This document shows, in pieces, positions 18,778 to 26,668 of a DNA stretch of 64,000 nucleotides. The notes below the pieces were generated by a model, which made no database searches, had not been told where the DNA came from, and saw only the letters and a list, made by a program, of their open reading frames with translations. The position numbers were made by a program, and so were the translations under genes. Every line of letters begins with the position of its first letter. Positions within the stretch are counted from its first letter, which is position 1. Origin of the DNA: Salinibacterium sp. UTAS2018 (GTDB lineage Bacteria > Actinomycetota > Actinomycetes > Actinomycetales > Microbacteriaceae); the NCBI RefSeq assembly GCF_004118935.1, contig NZ_CP035375.1:1054001-1118000 (forward strand). The letters are read 5' to 3'.

Positions 18778-19551
18778 TTAGCTGCGCTCGACAACGATCA
18801 CGAATTGGCCTAGCCGGATCTGCCCACTTTTCGTCAGAGGGTGCACCGTACCGGGATGCACTTCTCGCTCAATTTCGCCTGGCGCAGTCACGTGCACGCC
18901 ATTCGTGGAATGTAAATCGTGCACGCGCAGGTCGCCCGCAGCAGTCAGCTGGAGCGCCGCGTGTGTCTTGGAAACAGACTTGCTGGGGTCAGCGACTGGC
19001 AGCAGTCGGGCATCCGGCCACTGGGGGTTGGCCGCTGGGCCCCGCCCTAGAAGTGTGGTGCGATCAAGCACGACCGTCGAGCCGTCGGCGAACGTCAGTT
19101 GCCACCTCGGGGATGCGGGCACCCTGCTGTCCGCGCGGGCGAAGTGAGTTTCTTCGTCGATCGCATCGTCGGCTTCGATCGTCGGCGTAGGCGGCGCTGG
19201 TGCTGGTGCTGGTGCTGGTGCGATAGCGTCTTCGAGGCGAGGCGGCGCGTAGTGCTGTTCAACCGGTGGAGCGGGAGCAGCAGACAGTGCGCTGGATTTT
19301 TCGTCGACCGGCATCCCCGGTGCTGTGACGGGGAAAAAAACGGGGATCTCTGCCGCGTGCGCGGGGGCTGGGGCGGCAGCCGTCTCCCTGCGTTGCGGAA
19401 TGCGGAAGGTTCCAGAGTCCACGAGGCCCGGAGGAAGATCTATGACGTCGTTTTCCTCGGCAGCCGCTGGGGACGGCGGAACTTGTTCGACTCGCTTCGG
19501 GGCCATGCCGGGAGGCGGAACGATGAACTCATTCTCGTCTGCAGCAGTCAT
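18778..19551 (-). CDS. FHA-domain protein, last gene of the type VII-like locus
   Basis: The 257-residue protein has a long low-complexity Pro/Ala-rich N-terminal part, including an (Ala-Pro)n run encoded by GGTGCT-type repeats near 19196-19223. A C-terminal FHA domain (about residues 150-255) shows LLGRGPAANP, SVSKTHAAL and HDLHSTNGVHV. FHA domains bind phosphothreonine peptides. An acidic motif DEETHFAR just before the domain could be a kinase target. It is the most distal gene of the block that begins with a PP2C phosphatase and a Ser/Thr kinase at 45.8-49.6 kb, and it follows the gene ending at 19637 by 85 bases. Confidence 0.85.
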   Translation of the reverse strand: MTAADENEFIVPPPGMAPKRVEQVPPSPAAAEENDVIDLPPGLVDSGTFRIPQRRETAAAPAPAHAAEIPVFFPVTAPGMPVDEKSSALSAAPAPPVEQHYAPPRLEDAIAPAPAPAPAPPTPTIEADDAIDEETHFARADSRVPASPRWQLTFADGSTVVLDRTTLLGRGPAANPQWPDARLLPVADPSKSVSKTHAALQLTAAGDLRVHDLHSTNGVHVTAPGEIEREVHPGTVHPLTKSGQIRLGQFVIVVERS

Positions 19552-19636
19552 CCGCGCGCACCCATCTCTACAAGCCCAGAAAAGCCAACCTTAACTCATG
19601 TGGGTTATGGATGTCAGCTACCGGCTGATCTTCAGA

Positions 19637-20269
19637 TCACTCCCAATGGGAGGCCCGCACAATGGAGTCGAAGAAGTTGAGCATGATCTGTTCAAGGTCG
19701 ACGAATACGGTAGAGAAGACGACGAGAATAACGCGCTTCGTCTCAGGAATCGTCAGCCAATACTGGGCCACGAGCGTCGGAAGAGCGTCGCCAGCGTCTT
19801 CTTCGACTGCGGCGGCGACCTGTCGAAGGTGGTGCGTACGGAGCACCTCTGAGTCTGTCGTTGCGAAACGCGCCACCGTCTCGGGGTGCAGGTCGGGCAT
19901 TGCCGCGAGCCCTGATTGCAGCACGCGCATCACTTCGGCCGGTGCAGTTCCGACGGCGGGTGTCATGCCGAGCGGCGGAAGGTACACCGTGAACGATGCC
20001 GAGAACGGCACGCCTTCGATCACATCGAGTGCAACCGTCATCGACTGGCCGTCGCCCTCAATCGCGGCCGCGAGACCATCGAAGAGCTGACGCCGCATGC
20101 TGTCTCTCAACTGCGCGTGTTCGTCTGCTCTCCCTACTCGCGCGTCGATGAGCCGTCGGATGGATGCCCGTGCCGACACTTCATCGTGCAGCGGCACTTG
20201 CCGCCACTCCCCCGGCAGGGCGAACTTCAACTCGGGTAAAGGCGTGTGGGGCAGCTGACGATCAACCAT
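19637..20269 (-). CDS. T7SS-associated soluble protein, family shared with 23357 and 23926
   Basis: The protein has 210 residues and no membrane segment. It begins with a motif LPGEWRQVPL, then R-x-x-IRRLID, then a segment GVPFSASFTVYLPP (about residues 88-101), and ends with a beta-rich part followed by a helix LEQIMLNFFDSIV and SHW. The genes at 23357-23929 and 23926-24597 have the same order of motifs, so three paralogues lie in this locus. Similar proteins are common beside WXG100 genes in actinobacteria, but no function is known to me. It overlaps the lipoprotein gene by 8 bases. Confidence 0.7.
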   Translation of the reverse strand: MVDRQLPHTPLPELKFALPGEWRQVPLHDEVSARASIRRLIDARVGRADEHAQLRDSMRRQLFDGLAAAIEGDGQSMTVALDVIEGVPFSASFTVYLPPLGMTPAVGTAPAEVMRVLQSGLAAMPDLHPETVARFATTDSEVLRTHHLRQVAAAVEEDAGDALPTLVAQYWLTIPETKRVILVVFSTVFVDLEQIMLNFFDSIVRASHWE

Positions 20270-20786
20270 CGTTGGGTCCCGTCCATTCGCCGTAGCGGGC
20301 TTCCAGCGTGGACGCCGGAGCGATCAGGCTCCTGAATGTGTCTTTGGCGCCGAGCAGGCCGAGTTCGTCGATCGCGGGACCCAAGTCGAAGCCGTCCTCC
20401 GTTAGCGTTGATGCGTCCGGCGGCATCGGGCCCTCCACAACGGACAGCGAGATATGGGCTGGGCTGAAGGACAACGATTGCCACACTGCCTTGAGCGCTT
20501 CATCCACCACTAGAGGTAACTCGTCTTCGGGCAACTCTGAAACATAAATTTTGACCGAGTACGCCTGCCGAGGACCGTCGTAGTAGGCCCCGCCGTGCAC
20601 TCCCGTTATTGTCGGCACCGCCTCCATCAGCGCAGTGCGCACGTCATCGTCTTGCTCTTCGTCCGACGGTCCTGTGTAAATCAACCCACAGGCCGTAAGC
20701 AGCACTACCGTCAGAATGGTGACGAGAGCGGCAGCGCTCAGGCGCATCCGCCTCGCGATACCACTTGTCCGCTGATGAACCGTCAT
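20262..20786 (-). CDS. Lipoprotein paired with the lipase-like effector
   Basis: The 174-residue protein has a basic start and a hydrophobic run ending in the lipobox LLTAC (Cys near residue 33), so it should be lipid-anchored outside the membrane. The mature part is acidic near its start. I recognise no enzyme motif. Its ATG at 20786 overlaps the stop of the effector gene by one base (TGATG); a GTG at 20789 is the alternative. Tight coupling to a secreted lipase-like protein and its extracytoplasmic location suggest an immunity protein, as lipoproteins neutralise the T7SS lipase of Staphylococcus aureus. That role is inference. Confidence 0.7.
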   Translation of the reverse strand: MTVHQRTSGIARRMRLSAAALVTILTVVLLTACGLIYTGPSDEEQDDDVRTALMEAVPTITGVHGGAYYDGPRQAYSVKIYVSELPEDELPLVVDEALKAVWQSLSFSPAHISLSVVEGPMPPDASTLTEDGFDLGPAIDELGLLGAKDTFRSLIAPASTLEARYGEWTGPNDG

Positions 20787-22414
20787 CACTCCGACCCCTC
20801 GTAGATAAAAACGCGCTCGTATTCGGAGAAGAACATTGCCTGTTCTTGTTTCTGAGCCAACACCCGCGGGTCGCTACTGCTGTCGACCATCGCATCGGCC
20901 GACCCCGTATAAGCCGAGGAGCTATGCGCAAACACCGGGTTTCCGGTGGCGGGGTCGATGGGAGCATCCGTGCTTACGGTCACCCAATGCGGTCGCTGGG
21001 TGCCTCCCGACCAAGGCGAGTCCAGCTTGGGAACAGGATCGCCCTTGTGCTGCACCGATATAACGGAGACGCTCTCGGGAATATCCATCAGGTCGATCGG
21101 AGAGCCTGACGTGAAGACGGCTTGAATGCTGAACGGGCTCAACGGGTCTGCTGCCATTTTGCCCGCCAGAATGCCGCCCTGGCTCCACCCGCTGAGCATT
21201 ACCGGATCGCCCGGAAGCACACCCGCGTCCATCATCGCCTGAGTTACCGCACGCTCGTAGGCCGCTTGCTGGCTCGGAGCGAGCATCAATGAAAGATTCG
21301 AATCGAGATCATTCATCGCACCCTGATCACCTTGAGGCTTCCATGCCCCCTCAAAAACGCCATTCGCTTCCTGCCAGTCCTGAGTGCTCGGCAGCAGAAC
21401 GCGCCACCCGAGACGGTTTCCGTGCTCGTCGAGGACTTCGACAATTTCAACCACGGTTGAGTCAGCTTGGCCTTCGCCATCCAGCTTCGCGTTGCGCGTC
21501 ATGAGATCTTCATAGTCGCGCGCTGGCTGCTGATCCTGCGGCGGTAGCCGCACCATCGCGGGCGTAGGACGACGCTCCTCGTTGGAGAGGCGGATCGCTA
21601 ACAATGCAGAGAGTCCGGCTGCGTGAGCCAGTACAACTCCCGGCAGCAGCGCCTGCAACAGCGTCTTTTCGGGTGGAAGGTTGGACATAATCTCCCAGAA
21701 CAGAGAGACGACGGTATTCACCCAGATCGTGAGCTCGACCACTGCTATGACGAGCGTCTGGAGTGGTTCGAGCACCCCTGATAGAACGTCGGTCAGCCAC
21801 TGACCGAGAAGGCTCTCGCCTCCTGGGAGCGATTCGACCCACGAGTTCACCTGATCGCGCAGCGTGTCATTCATCGCTTCGAGCGCGGGCTCGATCGCCG
21901 CGATCGCTAACCGAGCAGCTTCGTCACGATAGTTAACCGCACGATCGTAGGCTGCGCGAGCATCCGCCACGCCCGCGTCCAGCTCGTCCACGTGGCTCTG
22001 AGCCTGACGTAACTGCGCCGAGACCTGCTCGAACTCCGTGCCCGTTTGAGGTCCGTAGAGTCGATTCGAAAGATCTGAGCGAAGATTTTCGTAATACGGG
22101 AGTTCAGCCGCGGCAGCGTCGGCCCGCTCAATGGCACTGCTAGCGGCATCGTGCGCATCGCGAAGGCTTACCGCGTAAACCGAGATCGCCTGCGCGGTCG
22201 CACCGTAACGCGGCTGAGCTCTGGCAAGCCGCGCTGCTGCGCTCGACGAACGTTCGGACAGTGCCGTCACGGCCTCGCCGGCGCCAGCAACATCCGAAGC
22301 GAAGGTGTTGAGCCGCAGGGTGGTGTCTGTGATCGCGTCGGCGATGGTCAAGTACCGCTTGCCATACGAGGCGAGAGCGGTCGGGTCGCCCGGGAGGGCG
22401 AGAAGATCAGACAT
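20786..22414 (-). CDS. Putative T7SS effector: helical export domain plus alpha/beta-hydrolase (lipase-like)
   Basis: The protein has 542 residues. Residues 1-190 are predicted helical and Ala-rich, with the motif PGDPTAL near the start and RLARAQPRY...ISVYAVSL near residue 70. The effector at 28484-29743 shares the same motifs. A hydrophobic stretch occupies about 215-280. The C-terminal 230 residues look like an alpha/beta hydrolase: strand LGWRVLLPSTQDW, nucleophile elbow LSGWSQGG with Ser near 410, a later Asp in HKGDPVPKLD and a His in FAHSSSAY. There is no classical signal peptide. It follows a WXG-like gene with one-base overlap and precedes a lipoprotein gene, as expected for a secreted (phospho)lipase or esterase toxin with partner and immunity. 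Activity is inferred from the motifs only. Confidence 0.72.
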   Translation of the reverse strand: MSDLLALPGDPTALASYGKRYLTIADAITDTTLRLNTFASDVAGAGEAVTALSERSSSAAARLARAQPRYGATAQAISVYAVSLRDAHDAASSAIERADAAAAELPYYENLRSDLSNRLYGPQTGTEFEQVSAQLRQAQSHVDELDAGVADARAAYDRAVNYRDEAARLAIAAIEPALEAMNDTLRDQVNSWVESLPGGESLLGQWLTDVLSGVLEPLQTLVIAVVELTIWVNTVVSLFWEIMSNLPPEKTLLQALLPGVVLAHAAGLSALLAIRLSNEERRPTPAMVRLPPQDQQPARDYEDLMTRNAKLDGEGQADSTVVEIVEVLDEHGNRLGWRVLLPSTQDWQEANGVFEGAWKPQGDQGAMNDLDSNLSLMLAPSQQAAYERAVTQAMMDAGVLPGDPVMLSGWSQGGILAGKMAADPLSPFSIQAVFTSGSPIDLMDIPESVSVISVQHKGDPVPKLDSPWSGGTQRPHWVTVSTDAPIDPATGNPVFAHSSSAYTGSADAMVDSSSDPRVLAQKQEQAMFFSEYERVFIYEGSE

Positions 22415-22800
22415 CAGACCCCTCCATCGCGTGAGGCATTCAGGAGTGGAGGTGCTGGGGTCGGAATCGGCGTGGGCAGCGGCTCTGAACGATAGGCACG
22501 CAGCGCCGCCGGCGACCGATACGACTCGACGGTTTCGGACAGCGACTGGTCAAGCTCTTTCATCGTGTCGTGCACGCTGCGAACGGCGTCTGCGATCTGG
22601 CTGAGTTCCGTGATGAGTTCTGCGCGGCGCAGGTTCCATTGCGAACCAAAATCTTTTACTGTGCCGGCCAAACCATCATGGCCGCACAGGTCCGCGACCG
22701 CTTCGCTGAACGCCTCCGCCAGACCAAACTCTGTCTGTACCGTGGCCATCGTCGACTGCAGTTCGGTCAACTTGGCAAAGTCGATCTCGAGATCCGCCAT
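22414..22800 (-). CDS. WXG100-like partner of the lipase-like effector
   Basis: The 128-residue protein is mostly helical in two long segments around QWNLRRAEL (about residues 54-62), where classical WXG100 proteins have W-x-G. The tail (after about residue 95) is Pro-rich and unlike WXG100. The gene at 29743-30084 encodes a similar protein (NWDFRRSEL) and is likewise directly upstream of an effector. In LXG-type systems small WXG100-like helical proteins bind the effector's N-terminus for export; a matching role is inferred. The ribosome site AAAGGA precedes the ATG. Start and upstream region contain the TGCA microsatellite at 22851-22870. Confidence 0.78.
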   Translation of the reverse strand: MADLEIDFAKLTELQSTMATVQTEFGLAEAFSEAVADLCGHDGLAGTVKDFGSQWNLRRAELITELSQIADAVRSVHDTMKELDQSLSETVESYRSPAALRAYRSEPLPTPIPTPAPPLLNASRDGGV

Positions 22801-22850
22801 GGCATTCCATTCCTTTGCAGTCCTTAAGCCAGGTGTTGCTCACACACTCA

Positions 22851-22870
22851 TGCATGCATGCATGCATGCA
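22851..22870. repeat. TGCA tetranucleotide microsatellite
   Basis: Five uninterrupted copies of TGCA (22851-22870), extended by CA on the left, lie 51 bases upstream of the start of the WXG-like/lipase operon, in its probable promoter or leader. The run is also self-complementary. Tetranucleotide runs of this kind are prone to slipped-strand changes in copy number. Confidence 0.9.
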
Positions 22871-22900
22871 ATCGAACGTCTCAGCAGGAGGCGATAAGAG

Positions 22901-22927
22901 GGCCGCAACGGAACAACCGTTGCGGCC
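22901..22927 (-). terminator. Hairpin after the WXG100 gene
   Basis: GGCCGCAACGG (22901-22911) pairs perfectly with CCGTTGCGGCC (22917-22927) around a 5-base loop, 28 bases past the WXG100 stop at 22955. No long T-run follows on the minus strand. It probably separates abundant WXG100 transcript from the effector genes downstream. Confidence 0.65.
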
Positions 22928-22954
22928 TCACATCTCAGAGCGCCTCGTGAAGCA

Positions 22955-23251
22955 CTATCCGCGGATTGCGTTTCCCAGCTCGGTGTCGACCTGCGAAAGC
23001 TGGTCAGCGGCGGTGGTAAGGAACGTGCTCATGCCGTCTAGACCAGTGACAGCCTGAGTGGTGCCCTGCGTAAAGGTTTCGTACGAGACTTGAAATGCTC
23101 CTGAAGCGGAGTCAGTGACGAAGCCACTCTCTACGAGACCGTTGACGAGAGTCTGAAGCTCAGTGAGTTTCGTGATCAGCTCGTCTTTGCCGGAGATCAA
23201 ACGACCCGCAGCATCCGTCATTTCTGAATAAGTTACGTTCATGTTCGCCAT
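22955..23251 (-). CDS. WXG100-family secreted protein (EsxA-like)
   Basis: The 98-residue protein has the size and build of the family: helix, hairpin turn, helix. The turn reads GFVTDSASGAF (about residues 43-53), which aligns with GWxG..A..F in other members but with Phe in place of Trp. The C-terminal helix contains LSQVDTELGNAI. WXG100 proteins are the small dimeric substrates of type VII secretion. It has its own promoter with the shared 17-bp element (23334-23350), a ribosome site (GAGGAG) and a following hairpin, so it probably forms a short, highly expressed transcript. Confidence 0.85.
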   Translation of the reverse strand: MANMNVTYSEMTDAAGRLISGKDELITKLTELQTLVNGLVESGFVTDSASGAFQVSYETFTQGTTQAVTGLDGMSTFLTTAADQLSQVDTELGNAIRG

Positions 23252-23305
23252 AGCTACTCCTCAGTTCACGTGCGTGGTGGGCCGGTTGACCTCAACCCCA
23301 TTTAG

Positions 23306-23350
23306 ACAGTACTGACTGCCTCCGAAATTGCACATGGGTAGAACTCCCCA
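23306..23350 (-). promoter_or_regulatory. Promoter of the WXG100 gene with shared 17-bp element
   Basis: Read on the minus strand, TGGGGAGTTCTACCCAT (23350-23334) is followed after 22 bases by a -10-like TACTGT (23311-23306). The promoter at 30114-30159 has the same element, identical except for two central bases, 23 bases from TATTGT. The element is a partial inverted repeat (TGGG...CCCA). No good -35 hexamer is present, suggesting an activator or a special sigma factor. Confidence 0.6.
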
Positions 23351-23356
23351 CCGTGA

Positions 23357-23929
23357 CTATTCTTCAGAAACAGTAGCAGCGAGCTCGGAGAAATTCTCGC
23401 GAAAACGTTCGAATCCGACCAAGTCTGTCGTCGCATTTCGCAGCACAAAGAACCCGCCATCGACTTCGAACGCGTACGTAGCCCGCAATGTGATGATGTG
23501 AGAGGCTTCCTCGTCGAACGGCGCGTGACGCACGCCGAGCACACCCCGCAGTCCCGAGGTCGTCACAATCTCGGTGAGCGTGGGTTCGCGAATGGCATCG
23601 GGGTCGCGGCTTCCCGCTATCTCCTCAACAGGAGCGTCGCCTACTGCGGACCGTGGGATCATCTCCCCCTCGACGTAGTGCACGGGGCCGTTGAAGGACT
23701 CCAAGAAGATGTAGCTGGCTTGCACTCCTCGCTTAGCAGTATCGGTTGCAATCAGAGAAAGCGCGCCGACCAAGGCTTCCGATTCGTCTCGTGAGAGTTT
23801 TACTCGCGCGATCTCTACGACCTCATCGACCAAAGCCTGTGCCCACACCTGAGGCGTGCTGTATTCCTCAAGCGGCCCGAAGGGAGGCACGCCGATCCAA
23901 TCGTCGGGGTATCGGACGAAAACGCTCAT
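23357..23929 (-). CDS. T7SS-associated soluble protein, second paralogue
   Basis: The 190-residue protein belongs to the same family as those at 19637 and 23926. It has an N-terminal YPDDWIGVPP, a helical segment ending in SRDESEALVGAL, a central beta part YIFLESFNGPVHYVEGEM, and a terminal GFERFRENFSELAATV helix. There are no membrane segments or signal peptide. Its ATG at 23929 overlaps the upstream gene by four bases (ATGA). The function is unknown. Confidence 0.7.
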   Translation of the reverse strand: MSVFVRYPDDWIGVPPFGPLEEYSTPQVWAQALVDEVVEIARVKLSRDESEALVGALSLIATDTAKRGVQASYIFLESFNGPVHYVEGEMIPRSAVGDAPVEEIAGSRDPDAIREPTLTEIVTTSGLRGVLGVRHAPFDEEASHIITLRATYAFEVDGGFFVLRNATTDLVGFERFRENFSELAATVSEE

Positions 23930-24597
23930 TCGGTGGGCTCCTTCGGTGAGAACGAGACACTCGACATCAGAGCGTCACAGAGAAACTCGAGGGCTTCGAC
24001 GATCTCAGCGGAGTCGGAAGTTCCCGGGACAAAGAGACTCGCAGTGAAGGTTATCCACGGCTGCCCAGGCGCAGTGGGGCTAACAATGTAATTGACTAAC
24101 CGGGTTGCGGGAGCAGTGAGCTCGCCCGACTCGTCGTATTGCGCGAGGCGATCGGCTACCACGCGTACCGCCAAGACCCCACCTACCGTGACAGCACGGG
24201 ATCCCGCGGAAGCCGCCGACAGCGACAGCAGCGTGTCGTGCATCGTCGCGCCGGCAGCCGGCTGTTTCGGCAGCGGAGCAACCGCCACAGACGCAGGGAT
24301 ATGGATGCCCGCAGTCTCGCTAATCGGTAACCACACTTCCCACACGCCCGAATCTTGAGACTTTGCCACAAGATTCTGCAGCATCGCCCTCAGTCGCGCA
24401 CGTGCGAGGTCCCGTTTATCGGGTACGACAGTCTTCATGACGTGAGTCACGATGCTCTTCACCTCGTCAGAGGCGCGCGCATCCATGTGCAGCACGACCC
24501 ACCCCGGAGGCAGAAGCACTGCGATCCCCGGTGCAACCGATCGAGGCGGAGCGTTCGGGGCGCCTCGATCGTCAGCTGATGGCGTGAGTTCTGTCAT
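23926..24597 (-). CDS. T7SS-associated soluble protein, third paralogue
   Basis: The protein has 223 residues from the ATG at 24597, and the frame runs open far upstream through the preceding gene. After a disordered 20-residue start it shows LPPGWVVLHM, KTVVPDKRDLARARLR, the strand pair IHIPASVAVAPLP, and a final EALEFLCDALMSSVSFS. The motif order matches the paralogues at 19637 and 23357. It overlaps the frameshifted membrane-protein gene upstream by four bases (ATGA). Function unknown. Confidence 0.7.
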   Translation of the reverse strand: MTELTPSADDRGAPNAPPRSVAPGIAVLLPPGWVVLHMDARASDEVKSIVTHVMKTVVPDKRDLARARLRAMLQNLVAKSQDSGVWEVWLPISETAGIHIPASVAVAPLPKQPAAGATMHDTLLSLSAASAGSRAVTVGGVLAVRVVADRLAQYDESGELTAPATRLVNYIVSPTAPGQPWITFTASLFVPGTSDSAEIVEALEFLCDALMSSVSFSPKEPTE

Positions 24598-25435
24598 CGC
24601 GTTACGTTCCATTCCGGAGTGCCACCTAATTTGTGAATTCGAATGCTTATTGTCGCGATCGCCGCAACGGTTCCTGCCGCCAGCGCCACCCACAGGTACT
24701 CGAGCACATAAACATCGTTCTTCCGCGAGACCACGCCGAGCGAGCAGCTTACAGAAGTCACGCCTACTACCATCGCGTGCGTGCGAATCCAGAATGGTGA
24801 GGTGAAACCTCGGATGAGCGACACGCGACCGCGACCCGGAACAGGCACCCACCACCGTGCTGGCTTCCAACAAATCACCATCGCTATAGCCACGATCAGC
24901 GCCCAGGCGACCGCGAACCAGACCGGCAAAGCATTCTCCGAGAGAGTAGAGAGCACGCATGCGCGATCTACTTCGCACCGATCGATCTCTGCGTCGGACC
25001 ATGTAGCGAGCGGAACTCCGGTGAGCAACACGAAAAACCGCCGCTCGAAGCGACAAGGATCCATCCCACGACAAAAGCGATTCGTTGATCCGCCGAAGTG
25101 CGTAATGATTCGTTGCGCTGTGCTGGAATTACGGCATCCGCAGGTGGCCGCGTAACGAGCCCTCCAACGATGATCACGGAGATGAGAAGAAACCACAGCG
25201 CCCCTGTCCACACCGGCACGCCGTCACGCGCGATTGTTTCCGCTACACAGCCGAAATCTCCCGCACATTCCGCGATGCGTTTAGCCGGCCACACTTGTGA
25301 GGCGTACAAGGCTCGCGCCACGCCCCCGATGCCCACTATTGCGGCCAGAATCGACACGAAAACCAAATACTTCTTGAGAAAACGTAATTCCTTCGGAATT
25401 CGTCGTTGAGAAACCCCTCGTGCCCGAGCGTTCAC
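24594..25435 (-). pseudogene. Fourth tandem six-helix membrane protein (copy A), frameshifted
   Basis: The GTG at 25435 has a strong GGAGGT site and opens a frame with TM1, a C-x5-C loop (CAGDFGC), PVW, TM2 and the start of TM3 (RIAFVVGWILVASSGGF). At a run of five T on the coding strand (plus 25033-25037) the frame breaks. The rest of the protein (FVLLTGVPLATWS, C-x5-C, LPVW, CWKPARWW, FTSPFWIR, two more helices) continues in the next frame to 24594. One extra T would restore a protein of about 280 residues collinear with copies B, C and D. It may be a real lesion, a slippage-prone phase switch or an assembly error. Confidence 0.8.
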
Positions 25436-25531
25436 CTTCTGTACCTCCGACCGCGACGAGGCAATGCACCCCGGAACGGCATGTGGAGGCCCGATGCTGC
25501 GCCAGTACCATCGCTCACGCTCCCAGTTTTT

Positions 25532-26521
25532 TCAGCCATCATTGGTCCCGTCTTTCTTTCGAGGATGCAATTCGCGTTGTTTGGCGCGCCATTCGGGGCT
25601 AAAAGCTGCTGCAGGGGAACTTGCGGTGAGAAAGAAGGACTCTTTTATATTCAAAGGAACCGTGCCGACCAATTTGCGATGCCGATAGTTTGCGACAACA
25701 GCTACCGTCGCCGCGGCAAGGGTCGCCCACAAATACTCTGGCGCATACACATCGTTTCCGCGCTGATGAACTCCCAAGGACAGCGCGGCACAGATGAAAG
25801 CAGCTACGACAGCATGCCCGCCGATCCACAGCGGACTCGTGTCAACACGGACCGTAAGCCCACGTCGCGGCTGCGCGTCCGGCATCCACCACCGAGACGG
25901 GTGCCAACACACCGCCAACGCCGCCGCAATGACAACGATCCAGGCAAACGCAATCCACACCGGAAGCACGTTTTCAGGGATGGCCGAGACGACGCAGAGC
26001 CGGTCGTCTGAGCACTGCGAGATTCGGTTCTTCGACCAGGTCGCAAGGGCAACACCTCCAGCACCCAAGGGGACGAGCACAAGAGTCAACATAAAAACAA
26101 GCGACGAGATGAACAATGCCCAGCCCGCAACATGACCGATGCGCTGTCCCTGCGCGGTGCGCTGACCCACCAGACTCTTCTGAATACGAGCCACGGATCC
26201 TTGGGGCCCCGGCATTCGTGCGCTCGCCACCACAACCAGTACGAGGAACAGAACCCAGAATCCTCCGAGCCACAACGGCCAGGCCTGGGACAGACTCACT
26301 CCCAAGACGCACGCTACTTCGCCTGCGCATTCGGCAAAACCCTCAGTGGGCCAGACCGAGGAGCTGCGGACCACCCCAGCCAGCAAAGCAAGCACTCCTA
26401 TTGCGGTTGCGGTCCCCGCAACCGCAAGAAATATATTGAGCCCGCGAAGGGCGCCGAGACCACGAGCCTTTTGACCGTTCGCCGGCGGAGCTGGCGTTTT
26501 ACTACCGGCCATCGTGGCCAT
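25532..26521 (-). CDS. Six-helix membrane protein, tandem copy B
   Basis: The protein has 329 residues from the ATG at 26521. It shares with copies A, C and D the series TM1, WP...CAGEVAC, TM2, GWALFISS TM3, W...CSDDRLC, LPVW TM4 ending in CWHPSRWW, a basic loop, TSPLWI, TM5 and a final EYLW helix. It differs by having Ser-Pro/His changes in the CW[KH]P[AS]RWW motif and a hydrophilic C-terminal extension of about 35 residues after the point where the other copies end. Function unknown; see the findings for the immunity hypothesis. Confidence 0.75.
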   Translation of the reverse strand: MATMAGSKTPAPPANGQKARGLGALRGLNIFLAVAGTATAIGVLALLAGVVRSSSVWPTEGFAECAGEVACVLGVSLSQAWPLWLGGFWVLFLVLVVVASARMPGPQGSVARIQKSLVGQRTAQGQRIGHVAGWALFISSLVFMLTLVLVPLGAGGVALATWSKNRISQCSDDRLCVVSAIPENVLPVWIAFAWIVVIAAALAVCWHPSRWWMPDAQPRRGLTVRVDTSPLWIGGHAVVAAFICAALSLGVHQRGNDVYAPEYLWATLAAATVAVVANYRHRKLVGTVPLNIKESFFLTASSPAAAFSPEWRAKQRELHPRKKDGTNDG

Positions 26522-26668
26522 GCTTAATCCCGGGGTGCAGCCCGCGCTGCTTCGCGCTCTGAACAAGAGACGACTCCGTCACGCTCGACCACTGAGTTCG
26601 GGAGGCTGGCGTGCCCAAGGACTGCACGCCGCTGATGCCCGCTAACGCAAACCGTGTCGTCGAAGCCA

